From: Ignelater luminosus
Lineage: Eukaryota > Arthropoda > Insecta > Coleoptera > Elateridae
Direction of reading: 5' to 3'
Assembly (NCBI GenBank): GCA_011009095.1
Contig: VTPC01000483.1
Coordinates: forward strand, 245,087-309,086
Length of the DNA: 64,000 bases
The notes beneath the pieces are model-generated. The model was not told the DNA's origin, did not search any database, and saw only the letters and a list, made by a program, of their open reading frames with translations. The position numbers and the translations under genes are program-made. Below, piece after piece: positions 1-13,380 of the stretch. How positions within the stretch are numbered: position 1 is the first letter of the stretch; each line of letters begins with the position of its first letter.

Positions 1-2019
1 TCCATATAAAACTCTTTAAGTCTCTTTCGTTTAGTATATAAGAAAACCGCGCACTAAGACGAGGGGCCTGAACAGTCAATCTTCGATTTTACGTTTTCTA
101 TCATTCCCATTATTTACTTTATTAAATATTATTTTTGTACTAATTACGGTATGGACTCCTCTTTAATATTTAGCATTGTCGATATTCACTTTCATCTGAT
201 TTGCATAAGTTGCATCTATTGATTCATTCATAACCTAAGGTCAATCAACCTCTTAAAATTGTCCTTTCTATTACTTTCAGATTTTGTATTTTCTGTTCAA
301 TTTCATCTAAAATGTTGCTTTCATTCATTTCTGCAAATTCTTCTTGTAAACTAGAGCCATAAAGGATCACAACGTGTTTATCAATCCAGACTGATCACCA
401 TGATTGAAACGATTTTCAAATGCCAATCGTCAATCGATGGATACTTCCAAACTTACAATCTGGTCATCTTTTAAATCGTGCGGATATTGTTCAGGTCTTT
501 TATTTCTTTTGACTTGGACAAATTTCTTCCGGAAATTATTTCTCTCTGAACATGTAAGCAGTTTAAAATATTTTCGTTTTTTCTCGCCATGATTTTGCTG
601 TGAATTCTTTGTAGAGTGTAGCCAGAAATGTTCCTGACAAATATATCAATTTAGGCTACCTTACCATAATTTTTACGTCATCTCCAGGTGTCAACCACCA
701 ATCTTGCATATTATGCAAATTGATTTAGGGAAAATTATCTTTATTTCGACTAACCAAACGTTTTTCCGAATTGCACTTTTCGTTTTTGATAGACCTTGAA
801 ATTAGAAAGAATACCACGAAATAAAGGCGAAAGAAGGAGGGAGGGGGAGAATTTAACATGGCCTTTAAAAATTGTAGGTCTGGATATCTCCCCTTACTTT
901 TCTAGGGTTGGACTTCACCTGGAAACAGGAAAAACGTATGACACCAATACAAGACACGACCGGTTCGTAGGTCATTATGAGACATAACGTTCGCACAAAA
1001 CTAACATTTTCAAGCAAAACAGAAACTATTCTCGCTGCATCATCCTTTGAATAATAGTAGACTAGAAAGTATAGGAATGTTTCAGAAATAAGTCACAGAA
1101 AACTTAGAAAAATCAAGGGATTTAATTTGCAATGTATAAAATTCGAACCTTTTTCTCATCGAACCGGGATAGAATTAGACCAGATCAAGCACATAATAAA
1201 ACAAACTAAAGAACAGTGAAGTACCTCGGGAAAAAGATCAGATTATCATCGAGCTAATCAAAGTAGAAAGTGACGAATTATTAAAAAGTCTGAAGACTCG
1301 ATTTGAACAGATGATAGAACAATGCTATTATATATTGAACACTGCATAATGAAAGAGATGGAACAAAGCTAAAGAACTATTGACTAAAAGTCCACTGCCT
1401 ATTGTACAAAATATTAAAAATATCGCCAGCAAATTGATAAACAAACCAATATTCGTACTATTCTAGCCTCACAAACGATAATAAAATGGGCAAGTGCCGT
1501 AACAGAAAGGAGATCATGGGACAAAAAGGAAATATCAGTCGGTGGTATGACTGAATTTGAAATACCATGAAACAAAGAGAGCTAATTCGGGCAACAAGAA
1601 GAAGAGAACTTAACAAATTTGGAATATGCAAACATTTAGAAAGAAAATCGCTCCTGTCTCAACAGCCTACAATATTGTAGTATTGTTACAAGAACATAAA
1701 ACGTAGTTGACAAAGGTAAGGATTTCAGGCCATACAAAAATTACAAATACAATACTGTCTATTATAGAATCTAGACATTCTAGACTCCTTTCTTCTTTAG
1801 ATTTTATTTTTGGCTAAGCGTATTTTGATAAACTCGGCTCTCCATATGTGATGTTTAGTTGACAGAACTCAAATGATTGACATCGTCCATTTATTGGATT
1901 GCTATGCAATTTTGTTCAAAAATCTTAAAAGTAACAGTCTCTAGACTGTATCACACACAGAGGTACAATTTTGTTTTTTTTGTATGTTTTATTTGTATAT
2001 CGCCAAGGAAAAGAGTTAT

Positions 2020-2450
2020 CGAGATGAAATTTTGTTTGTCGGCACTGGTAGGAGGTAGCTTTTAGACAACCGCCGATCGTCTATTGGTTGTTTGTCAGGT
2101 ATTCCATATCTAAGGAACTGATAGTAGTATGGAGATAGGACTTTGTTGATGGAGGTAGGAAAACGTCTTTCAAATAATCCGGTCGTCTTTTTGTTTGAAA
2201 CTTTGTATTGGCAGTGGTAGGAGAATCACTTTCAAATGATCTTGGAGCCACCAATGTTTGTTTTTTTTTAAACAGATTTCTTGCATCTTCGAAACGGGTT
2301 GTCGCATGGGGATGAAATTTTGTTTGTTGGTAGCGGTAGGGGAATTACCTCCAAACGATCGATCTGTATTTTCTGCAGAACATAATCGAAATCTTGTCAT
2401 ATCGAGATGAAACTTTGTTGGTATTAGAGAAGTGGCTTGGTAATCTGGGC
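2020..2450. repeat. degenerate tandem repeat, unit about 95-110 bp
   Basis: The phrase GAGATGAAATTTTGTTTG with a following GG(T/C)A..GGTAGG recurs near 2021, 2131, 2199, 2309 and 2404. The AAACGATC or AAATGATC sub-phrase recurs at a fixed distance behind several copies. Copies are diverged and unequal in length, so this is an old array or an internal repeat of a mobile element. An open frame on the - strand (2170-2505) arises from the repeat and is not taken as a gene. Confidence 0.65.
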
Positions 2451-3029
2451 ACCATTGATCGTTGAAGAGCGGAGCCCGACCCGTGTAAGTGTTTGCCTCT
2501 ACCAAGAAGGTTAATTGAGAGGACCGGTTCTAGGACGAACTCTGTGGCCACACCAATGTCGACTTAAATACAATTAGAAGAGAAACGCTTTAAGCGCTAC
2601 GAAGCCCAAGACATTAGAGCTTAGAGCATAGAAATTAGGGTTAGTGGAGTAAGGAATGGTAAAAAGGAAACTTCTTCAATGTATATATTATTTTTATTAT
2701 TTGTTTTAAGAAGTTCATAGATTTGCATCATTAAGGTTGTTTAGAATTTCTTACAATATGCATAATTTCTTTGGTTAGACAATGAAGATATAAATCTCAA
2801 CAACAGAGACATCTAGCATACGTTTCACTCTGAAAATACACTACAGGAAAGATGGTCAATGTATTTTTTATAGGAACTTCGACGACGTTATTGCCAGCTG
2901 TTTTATCATACAAATTCTTATTTGTTAAGCCATTTACCTATCATTAATATTTTCTGTTTTTCTATATTGCATTTAGTTAAATACATGTGGAACTATAGAT
3001 TACTTAATAAAAGAAAGAAAAAAATAAAT

Positions 3030-3430
3030 AAATAGGTAATTTAACCGATTCTGTATCTCATATTGTTTTGGCAATTCGAATGGTGAGAGTCTCGAATTTG
3101 CATGTTTTCTGGTTTTATCGCACATTTTTAATTATACCCATGATTAGCTAGCACAGTAGATATTACTTCCTAAATTTATTAGTATTCAATCTTCTTAATG
3201 TTACCATGATCTTGCTTGCTATGATTAGAATTTCTTACATTGGTAGAGTCCTTTTTTCGAATAATAAAGAAACTTTGGCAGTGAATAGCATTTCAAAGGT
3301 AGAAGTATGTATCTAAATGACTGTTTTATACTTTTTCTTCTACACAAAAAGTTTTGGGTAGTTTTAACTGTATAAACAAAATCTCAGATTGGAAAGAATC
3401 TTTGTGAACACGCTGTATAAGAACGTATTA
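3030..3430. mobile_element. possible diverged relative of the 10-kb inverted-repeat element
   Basis: TAATTTAACCGATTCTGTAT near 3038, with a later GGTGAGAGTCTCGA, resembles the right arm of the element at 10066-10940 (TAATTTAACCGACTTCGTAT, AGTGAGCATCGAGA). An ACACGCTGTATAA near 3408 resembles its terminal ACACACTGTATA. The similarity is partial, so this is a tentative fossil copy. Confidence 0.3.
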
Positions 3431-6400
3431 TGTAATGCATCATAGTTGATTTTTCCGTGTTATGTATCTCAGAAAGAATGAAAATCAGAAAAATAATGCT
3501 ACCTCCAAGGCGATCGTTCCATTTTCATGGATTCTACAGTAGAGTATTTTTCGTAAATAATAAATAGATGAAAAGTAATTTATTTAAATTACCAGCACAA
3601 CTATAAAATAACAAAACAATACTTGCCATGATCTTTGACTGTTCTTTGTAAAAACATAGCATGTTATCATTTCTCTTTTTTATATTTTTTTCTTGATTAA
3701 CTTTGAATTATTTTCCATGTTTTCTAACCTCTCGTCTTTTGATATGTATATGTTATTTATGAAGTCTTTTTATTCGTTGTAATAAAATGGTATAAGCATG
3801 TTTTCCTAAGAAATGTTGCATGCGTATAAATAATTATTTTTCTATAAAATGTAGGATGATTGCTCTTAAAAGTTGTTTGTTACTATATTAAAATGACTTT
3901 TTGCACACGTTAATAAACTTTTATAAACATAACCTGAATGTCGTCATCCTAACATGAACAACTTTCTAAACGAATCTTTCATAGAATAGACGACTTGCAT
4001 AAAGAAAAAATTGTTCAAATCCACATTGACCAGTTCACATATGAACGGAATAAAGTACAGTTAACATGTTGCATTGACTTTTTGCTAAAACGAATATTTT
4101 TCCCATAAATTAAAACTGTAATAATTAACAAACTTAATTAAGTTTTCCAAAACAATTACTGTTTAATGAATAAAAATTGTTAAGAGTCGGAACATTTTTA
4201 TTAGAGAAAAATGCTTGATGTTATCTTTTCGACAATATTTTTCCATTTCGCGTATTCGTCATCACCATGTAAATATCCGAAACCATCCCATTTTTACTAC
4301 TCATTCGCAATATGAGTGAATGTGTGTGGGTGGAAAGAAACATGTTTTTAGTGACCGTTAGATTTTGTTAATATGTTCAGTGACATCAAGCGGATATGGT
4401 TGTTTGATTTATGGTGCGATTTATGGTATATACTATATTGTGATCTCGAACTTTTCAGCATTTTTCCTGCAAAGCCAATTTATAAAACTCGAGAAGAAAA
4501 AATGTAAATTAACATTGGAAACTTTCTGTGCAAAAAAAAACATCTCCGGTGTAATCAAAAAGTTTTTCCCTTACCGAACAATAGTGTAGTTTTGAGTTCA
4601 ACATTCCATGGAAAACTTTAATTGTATTTATTTAGAATTTCATTCTAAAAATATTCCGTATCCATTCCAGAGTAAGCAGCAAGCGCGTTGAATAATTTAA
4701 CTTTCCCCTAGGATTTAAGGGCGAACGTCATGAAAACGAGGGTGCTTTAAAGGTCGGTTTTTCCCATGACAGTGTGTGTACGTATGCGTAATCTTACTAT
4801 TTATAAAAATATTGCATGATGTGATGATAAATAAGAGATATCTATAAAAAAACAGTGCCTTATAGTAATTTGGGCATAAAAATATTTTTTTTGATCAAGC
4901 ATTCTTATTTATAATTAATAGTAGGAAGTGATTACTTAATTAAAGAAAAGAAAGAAATGCAGTTTCCTATTATTACTAAAAGTTCTATATTGAAGCTGCT
5001 TTTTTATTTTGTGGAAAGTAAGAAATGTATTATGTAGGGTTCTAGACCGAATGATCTCGCTTTGGATTGCAAAAAAAGGATGTAGTTTTTTGTTCCATCT
5101 CTTCATTTTGATTTATCAAAATAATTGAGTGAAATTTTATTTTCTGGAAAAAACTTCACAAACATTGTCATTTTAGTAAAAGTTTTGAATTAGAAGTAGG
5201 TCATTTTTTAATAGAATTATTCTGTACAATGGTTGATACTTTAATAATAGTGTTCCTCTTTTTATTGTCATACGAATAAAGTGCATATATTTTCTGCCAA
5301 TTTAACCATTATATTAAATAATGTTTGCATTTGGTTTCTTTTTCATATCTATCCTTGTCTGTCTTGAGAACCTATCCAATTAAAATATTTTTCTGCTTTT
5401 TTCTGCATTGTTATTTCGGTTTTTGATTCGATTAATCCTTCAAAAAACTGATCTGATTTGATCTACTTGAGCAAAAAACGGCCACACTCTTTTTTTGGTA
5501 AAAGTATTAAATTTTAATTTTGTATCGAACAAAAGGTATCGGTCACGTTTTGTAATCTGGCGCGACCATTTATGGTAAGCTGTCATTGCTTGAAGCGTTT
5601 CGAAAAATATCACGGGTTGAGAAACTGAATAAATAAATAAAATAGTCTACCTTGAAGCTTTGGACAGGCACATAGTTTTATTCAGCAACATGATGAAAAT
5701 TTGCATTTTTATTTAGTCAGAACCAGTGGGTTCCGTGTAGATTATGACAAATATCTTATTATTTATGAGTTAACTGTGCCTCCGTACAATCAATACGAAT
5801 TAGAAAGAATTCCGTTTTTGATATTATTTTTTCCATTATTTGCATATTCGATTCCTAAAAGTAAATTTTGTTCTTTATTTGTTTTGATGGTTTTTTTTTG
5901 CCAAGCACGTTTGTATAAGAAAAGTAATCTTCGCTAGTTTTTCTCAAGGGAAACTAATTTTTATGAAAAATTTTCTAGTTTTCTAATAGTTTGCAACATC
6001 TAATCGATTACTGAAGTGAGCAAATTCAAGCAAAAGGGCATAATTGCAATAATTCCATAATGATTCAAATTCATCGAGAAATTTCGGGAATTGACGAAAA
6101 GGATCTACAAAATAAAGTTGCAACTTTTTAGTTAAAATACTACAACCTCTTTAAATAATAAATCAGGGCAAAAATGGATAATTAACACGTTAGATTAGTC
6201 TTAAGAAATAATACGCCGAAAGCTTGAAAGTTTTTATAATTATACACGCTTTGTAGCTGAAGACGTAGGCGGCCATGACTTCAATAAAAGAAGCTTTAAG
6301 TTTTCTCTTTAATAAAAAAGACGAAGGTTCTGTTTTTAATCAGAAGTAATTTCGACTTTTATTTACAGAATGCTTTTTTAAAGTAGGTTTCTTCGCGTAT

Positions 6401-9400
6401 ATGTAATTGTTAATTGTTTTTCGATTTTCATTTGTTTAATAAGCAATTGTTCTATTATTAGCTTCTAATAAAAACACCTTGTAACATCACATGATCTTAA
6501 TTAATATATTAATAACTATCTAGTAATCATAAAGATCTTGCCGCCTTATAAAATTTAATAGTTTCTGCTGTATTGTATAATTTCACCAAAACGGTGTTGT
6601 TCATAGTTTCAAAATGATTAAACTTAAATTCTGTGAAGTGTTTGTGCCCTGCAATACTATGGAAAGAAAATTTGTAAACTATCGGTTGGAGACGATTAGC
6701 TTTTATTATAGTGACCAAGTGTAATATATTTTTATCTCCAAGCCGAAATTTCTTTTTATGATGAAATAAATATAATACTCATCAAATGTGATCGATCAAT
6801 GTAGGTTTTATGTTACCTTCCTTCACATGTAACGTATTGTTATCTGGTATACAGTTGGCTTATACAAATATGTAAATTTCTCATCATTTCTTCTTTTTTG
6901 GAAGAGACGAACGCTTTTACAAGACTGTAGCCTTTGCGTTGTCAGGTATACCCCGACGTTCTTTGGAATTGGATATTGATTTTCTTAGTAGTATTGAGCA
7001 ATACAGATAGTAGCTTTCATAGTCCAATTCAATGAAGTGAAAAATAACGTGATATCTAAAAAAAAGGTCCGTTGTAAAAAGCGCGACAGAACAATTACAC
7101 CTTCATGCGATGAAACTATGTGATAATGGAAGTTGAGGTTACTGACGCCATGAACTCATTAGGGCGACCAATCGTTCTCCACATAAACTCTTTACTTAAA
7201 TAGGCGTTTTTCAGTCTCGCAAATCCGTTAAGTTTAAATTAAGACTTGATAATCCATTGGTAAAGTCCTAACTAAAGTGTTTAGAAATATCCAAAACATG
7301 AAGCTAACTCATGTTAAATTTGCCTGGAAAATATCCTGGAAACCAAAATTGGCTTCAATTCAGGAACCTTAAATTGCAAGTGATGTTATGGGGTGTAGAA
7401 ATTAGTGATGTACTATGTCCCTATTTCATGAATTCTATGTTCCAAGAAATAGCTAAATCAAATAGATATATTGGGCAAACAATTTTATTTAATTTTGTAC
7501 ATGTTGCTATTTCAGCCACTTTCATTCAATTTATTTTGCTTACAAAGGATCTGCACTATCTGGTAGCTCTTTTGCTTTTTGATTTGTTACTTCACAAGTT
7601 TTTTGTTTTATTTCTCTTTTTCATTTTGGGCATTGACTACTGGGAGTAATATAGCTTCATAGATTTGTGTTCCTCTATTGCTACACGGGGTCTGATTGTA
7701 CGATCTACTTTACCCTCCAACAGTTTATTTGCAATAGCAAAGGATCAAATTTTCCCTCCACCACACCACTTGAGGTAACTTCTTCTTTTCCACCAGGTCA
7801 TCTATTGGCAGCTATGGTCGGAGGGGCGAACAATAAAAAGCAGTTTAGAAATACTTTATTTCATGGTTTCTGTATTTGTAGTCGACCAAATGACGATTTT
7901 TCATTTTCTCGTTTCTATTCGTTTCTATTACTTTGGACCCTCAGATCCCAACTTGGTTTGCCAAACCTACTTGAATTGTCCTTAACCAGCTGTTAACTTT
8001 CATCATACTTAAAATGTACAGTCAATTCATCTTGTTCGCAGTTTAAACGATACTGATAAGCTAAGAAATGTGGAGGAATCAAACGATGCTGATGATTAGG
8101 GTCTTAATGCATTGTTTTAGATCATTATGGCTTTTAAACTGTATTAATCTTCCTCCTGATTTGATGAATCGCACACAGTGCAAAGCCAAAAAGTTTTTCT
8201 CATCTTGATGTAATTCGAATTCTAAATTCAATTCTTTTCGTGTTTGACAGGCGTAGCAACAACTTTATTTTCACGTTATTACTCATTGCCTACAAAACCA
8301 ATGGGCGGCTGAATATTTTTGTCTCTGCACTATTGCGCTATATAATATCAGAATTCAAACCTCTCATGGTAGGTGGAAGACCTGGAACAATCAGGAAAAA
8401 TATTTAATAGAGACAATTAGGTAAATATAAATAAACTGGAGGAATTTAATCATTTTTTCTGGAATTTCTAATAATAATAAAAATCTTTACTGAACAAGGT
8501 GTAATTTATTTTTTTCCTGTTTCTTATTGCGAATTTATAAAGCATGAAAGCACGTCAACTCATTAAATGAGTGAACAATACTAGGATCGAGAAATTTTTA
8601 TAATCATATTGCACGTCAGGGCAGCACATAAAGCAAGGGCCCGCCGAGAAATTGCTTTGTATCTTGGTGTTCATCAATACAAGACACAACTTACCAATAC
8701 TATTTCCGAGTAAGACAGTTCGCCACGTGTGAATGTAATAAATTCTGATTACGCATAGGTCTTTGATTAGTAGGTAATGGATTAGAATAAGTACATGAAA
8801 ATTCCAGAAAGATATCGTGGAAAACCTGAAAGTAATGTCCGAAACCTGACAACACCGATCTGAACACTTTCTTTTGAATTTAAGTGACTTTTTGGACCTT
8901 TCCGTGAAAAAGTATTGGGTCAATATTTTAGTTACTGTTTTGGTTTACGAAAACTTCCTTTACCTATCCGAGTCCGAATGCAAATTTCAAGGAAAAAGTA
9001 AAATCATCGACTATACAAACATCGGGCGCATTCAGGACGTTCAACTAACTAAGCAAGATGCTTGAAGGGACAAGCTGGCAACGCTCTGAGGATTATATTC
9101 AATTCTATATGTAGGCTTGGCTTGTCAAAAGGTAGTCAGTTTTTCTAATTTCAAAATTAGTTCAACTTCCAATAAAAAAGATAAAAGCAATATCGTGACA
9201 GCACAAGCACGTTCATTCAGGGAATGCATCTCCGTTGAAACCTGGCACGTGCTTTTAAAGTTTCCGCTGAATTAAGAAGCTACCTAAGCGTCTCTGAGTG
9301 CGCCCATAGTAACGCAGACAATTTTATTGAAAAAGTATGCAATATCAATCAGCGGTTATAGTTCTGTTCACAAACATAGAAAAGTAAAGTGGAAAGGTTA

Positions 9401-10065
9401 ATTATATCTCGTGGCTTTTTCTAGTTGAGTATATAAAAAGAACGGAGAAGGTAAAAATATGAATCAGAGCTCGAACAGGGATGGCCAAAATTGGTCTCCC
9501 GGGACGAGCTAGTTTTCTGTAGAATATTCGCATGAAATTTCCTGATCGGGCAAAAAATTAAGATTAGTAGTAGCAGGTCAAAAAAGTCGTATGAGTGATT
9601 TACATTAGATTGTAAAATACGAATATTGTCTTTAAAATGGTCACAACGCGTTCTGAATTACAACACGTCCAGTGTTCGTAGTAATAGAGAAAAAAAAAGA
9701 AAAACAGTGTTGTCGAAATTGTTTTGGGCTACCTTCGTGTCCAATTTCATGGGAATATAAATTTTCTATCAAGATTTGTATGTTGAAGTGAGTGTCTAAC
9801 TTGTTTCGTGAAAAATACTCGAGATTATTCATTTTTTAAGAAAAGTTTTAATGCTATAGCCACGGAAGACCTGGATTAGTCAGAAAGTTCCGAATAATAA
9901 AATTGTTAAGAACCGTGTCGTTACTAAGAGAGATCACTATGCTTTCTAGCATTCTCTCATTAAGTAATTTTTATTAACAATTGACATTTGAGATTGTCCG
10001 TTTGATTCTGGTTAACTTACGGCATTGTAGTAAATAGTCCTAGGTCAAGTACTTAACTAGGCATA

Positions 10066-10940
10066 TACAGTGTGTCACATTTCGATGCTCACTATTGGGA
10101 TCTCGGAAATTGTAAGAGATACGAAGTCGGTTAAATTAGAAAAGATTTGGCTATTTTGGAGATCAGTTTACTTATGCTTTTGTTTTTTCAAAAAAGTTCA
10201 CGGCTTACTAGATATTTGCTAAAAACGAAATTATCTTATTTTTTTTTTTAAATAAAAGGCATTTCCCACGTAGTGTGCTATGGCTTTAAACATATGAAAA
10301 TCATTGATTTTTGTCAGATAAATTAAATTTGCCATGTAACAATTGCTGAAACAAAACAAAAGACGCTTTTAAGATACTTTACTGAGCATTCACAAATAGC
10401 AGCTAATGCCCCATAAAAGCGTATTTATTTTGTTTTAGCAATTTTTTCCTAACAAATGAATTTCTTTGATAAAACTCCACGACTTTTTGTGTTAGATGTC
10501 ATGGCACACTATGATGAAAAATGATTTTCACTTCTATCTCAAACCATGTATCACTGAAAAGCATTTAAGGCGTGCAGTTCAGTAATATGAAAATCAAGTA
10601 GGCATTCCATTAGAAAAAATTTGGATTTACGTTTCACCGCCGAAGTAAAACAAAAGACACTTGCGAAAATAATTTTTTGTGTTTTGGAGTAAATTCTCTA
10701 AAACACGCTTTTTGCTGTTCTTTTCTATCTTTGCTCGTTCCTGAGATATTTCACTTTAAAGAAAATAAGATAATTTCGTTTGTAGCAAATATCTAGTAAG
10801 CCGTGAACTTTTTTGAAAAAAACAAAAGCATAAGTAAACTGATCTCCAAAATAGCCAAATCTTTACTAATTTAACCGACTTCGTATCTCTTACAATTTCC
10901 GAGATCCCAATAGTGAGCATCGAGATGTGGACACACTGTA
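10066..10940. mobile_element. 875-bp non-autonomous DNA transposon with ~180-bp terminal inverted repeats
   Basis: The left end TACAGTGTGTC at 10066 and the right end GACACACTGTA (with one extra base inside) at 10940 are inverted copies, flanked by TA on both sides. The arms 10066-10242 and 10762-10940 are nearly identical over about 180 bp, including GAGATACGAAGTCGGTTAAA and GGAGATCAGTTTACTTATGC in reverse orientation. A TA target duplication and a CAGT-type end fit the Tc1/mariner superfamily. The 520-bp interior contains no transposase-length frame. High arm identity suggests fairly recent insertion. This is a long-TIR MITE. Confidence 0.85.
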
Positions 10941-12659
10941 TAGTACCTTAACCCTTACTAACCATTGTTTTTTTTAAAATTACCCTTTTCCTAGGACTCA
11001 GCTACAAAGGACAAAGTAATACGTGTATTACATAAAACGAGTTTACTCGTTTTGATTATTTTTTTAATACTGGGTCATACCCACATATCTCAGATAAATT
11101 CAGATACAAGATTGTACTACAGTTACAAAATAATTATGTAAGTGCAGACTTCATTCATCCAGCAATATATATTTCTTTAGAAACACCAAATTACTACAGT
11201 GAGCCGTATCTTGGACAGCTCTTCTATAGAAACATCTACTATATCTATGGGTTTTAGTAGATTCTCGACTAATTATATCTATAGAAAGATGAATTTTCTT
11301 GATCTGGTCGCTTTAAGAGAATCAAACCCGAAATCTCGCATTTTAGCAATGTCCCAGTGTTCAGATTGACTTGTATACAACATAGTTTTATGTACAGTCT
11401 TGTAAATAAAGCCAGAGTTCAGGGTGTCTAAAAATAAAAGAATGTCTAAGCAATATTTAATCGCCTTATCCGATATTTATGTTTGTATCTCCCATACGGT
11501 ATCATATATCATTAATTGGGACATTACTTTTTTATAAGACCGTTCCGTTTAATACCTAATTCTAAATTCTAAATATAAAGATCAATTTACTGGGTAAAAT
11601 TTACATTTCGTTACAGCTGAACTGAAATTAAAAATATCAGCTCGATTTTATTTCAGAATTGTTTTAACTAATAATCACCTTACGTAAATACCATACGAAA
11701 TATATTTTATGTTGACATTGACAATTTCATAAGTAAATATAGAAACAATGTTGTAATGTCACTTAGACTGTCTTAGACCATATTTGAAGCAAAACATAGG
11801 CCCAAAACCTTATATCAGAAAATCTGGAGACGCCCTGTATTAGACATAATAAAATTCTTTAATAGCTCTTCTATTCTCATTTTAATTTTGAAGAAATTTA
11901 CTTAGTTTTACGTCATTTTTACTGTGTTTCATAAAAAAAATGTATGCAACCCCCGTTTTGATTGTACGTAGACTTTTTTTATGAATGTTTTTTATGGAAA
12001 AAGTTCAGTTATAAAATCTTAATGTGTTTTTTTAACTTTTTTTTTATTGGCATTTTTTTTATACGGATTAAATTTTTTCTATTTTATTTATGGTTTAACG
12101 TAGGAATTGTTGCTATTGTATGCAATTTTATATTTTTTCATGCTCGTAAGAATATTTTATGCACGTTCCAAGCAAATGAGGTAATACTTGCTTAGAGACG
12201 TATATTTTTTCCATTAGTTGCAAACGAACTTTCAACAATAATTCTAGGAATAAATTTTTAACGATTTGACTAACAAAATAACCGAAATCAGCATGATGAT
12301 AGAATTGTTACGTAAATTGAATATCTATTGCATTGTTTAAAATTAAATAGCGATTGTTATAAAATTCAGCATAAATAAGAAGCGCATCATCCGTTCGAGT
12401 TCAATTTTGTGTAGAATGTAGAATCTTTCATGGATTCATGTAAATTTGTTCCGTGTCGTACGTGAAGAAAAAGCTTCTCCGCTTCACTAAACCGCTTCCA
12501 AAAGTTTTTAAGGTGAATCTTACAAAAAAATTGTATTTATACGCAAAATTTATTGCAGAATTTATTTTTAACCAACACTACTTGATAATGTAATTCAAAT
12601 CTTCTAATTGTACTAAGAAGAATTTCTTATTCTAAAGAAATATTTCGAACCGCTAAACG

Positions 12660-12960
12660 TGTCTGCCGCCTACTAGAAATACGAACAAAGTTATTCAGCC
12701 TAGAACTGAAGTAGCCCCTGCTCTTCTATATCCCGGTCAAACTGTAACTCAGCCAGGCAACTCCGAACGAATCCGGCAACGTTGTAACGTAAAATGCAAA
12801 CCTGACAACGTTACATATCGATCAGCCACCCGCATTTTATGGATGGAAGGGGAAATTCATCATCGGTCACGTACGAAATCGCACGATTTCCCTCCTCGCG
12901 CTCCCTTCACCATGCGACTGGTAGTGAAACTTTTGAATACGACGTTTGAGTTTGAAATTA
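12660..12960. promoter_or_regulatory. GC/CpG-richer block, possible intronic regulatory region
   Basis: This 300-bp block stands out from the surrounding AT-rich DNA. It contains repeated CAACGTT motifs (near 12778 and 12814), GATCGAT-type sites, and the CpG-dense run CGTACGAAATCGCACGATTT. No long open frame or splice pattern fits an exon. The regulatory reading is inference from composition. Confidence 0.3.
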
Positions 12961-13344
12961 TGGATTTAAGTTCGGTAGTCTTGGGAAGTTATATTCACGT
13001 TGCTTTGCTTTTGTAAATACATGCATACATATATCTAATATTTCTCTCGCTTTAGGAGATATCCGAAATAAATTATTAACATTTACATTTTGCTAGAGCA
13101 TCGCGTTCGTATTGTTTACGGTTTTTTGAGCCTGTTTTTGATATTCAGAAGTTTAATTTATTTTTTTAAGGAAATTAGATTCCGGAGGAAAAAGGCCTGG
13201 AGCTTGAAAAAATTGTTTTTTAAATTGAAGTTTGGTCGGTTGGGTTGAAATATTTTAATATATTTTTTGCCCATTTTATTAATCTGAAGTTTTGTTTTTA
13301 ACCATAACGAATATAATGTTGGAATTAATATTAAAGCAGAAATC

Positions 13345-13380
13345 AATCAAGACAGATAAGATAGATAGATAGGTAGATCG
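13345..13380 (+). repeat. GATA microsatellite
   Basis: The run GACAGATAAGATAGATAGATAGGTAGATCG is a short imperfect (GATA)n microsatellite. Confidence 0.7.

Noticed and set aside
1200-1700. Purine-rich stretch resembling a decayed retroelement frame
   Set aside because: Many stops in all frames and no reverse transcriptase motif could be read.
7311-7996. Two consecutive + strand open frames of about 110 residues
   Set aside because: AT-rich, no recognisable motif and no splice or promoter support; likely chance.
11418-11842. Possible terminal inverted repeats AGGGTGTCT and AGACGCCCT
   Set aside because: Similarity stops after about ten bases and the interiors do not pair, so no element is called.
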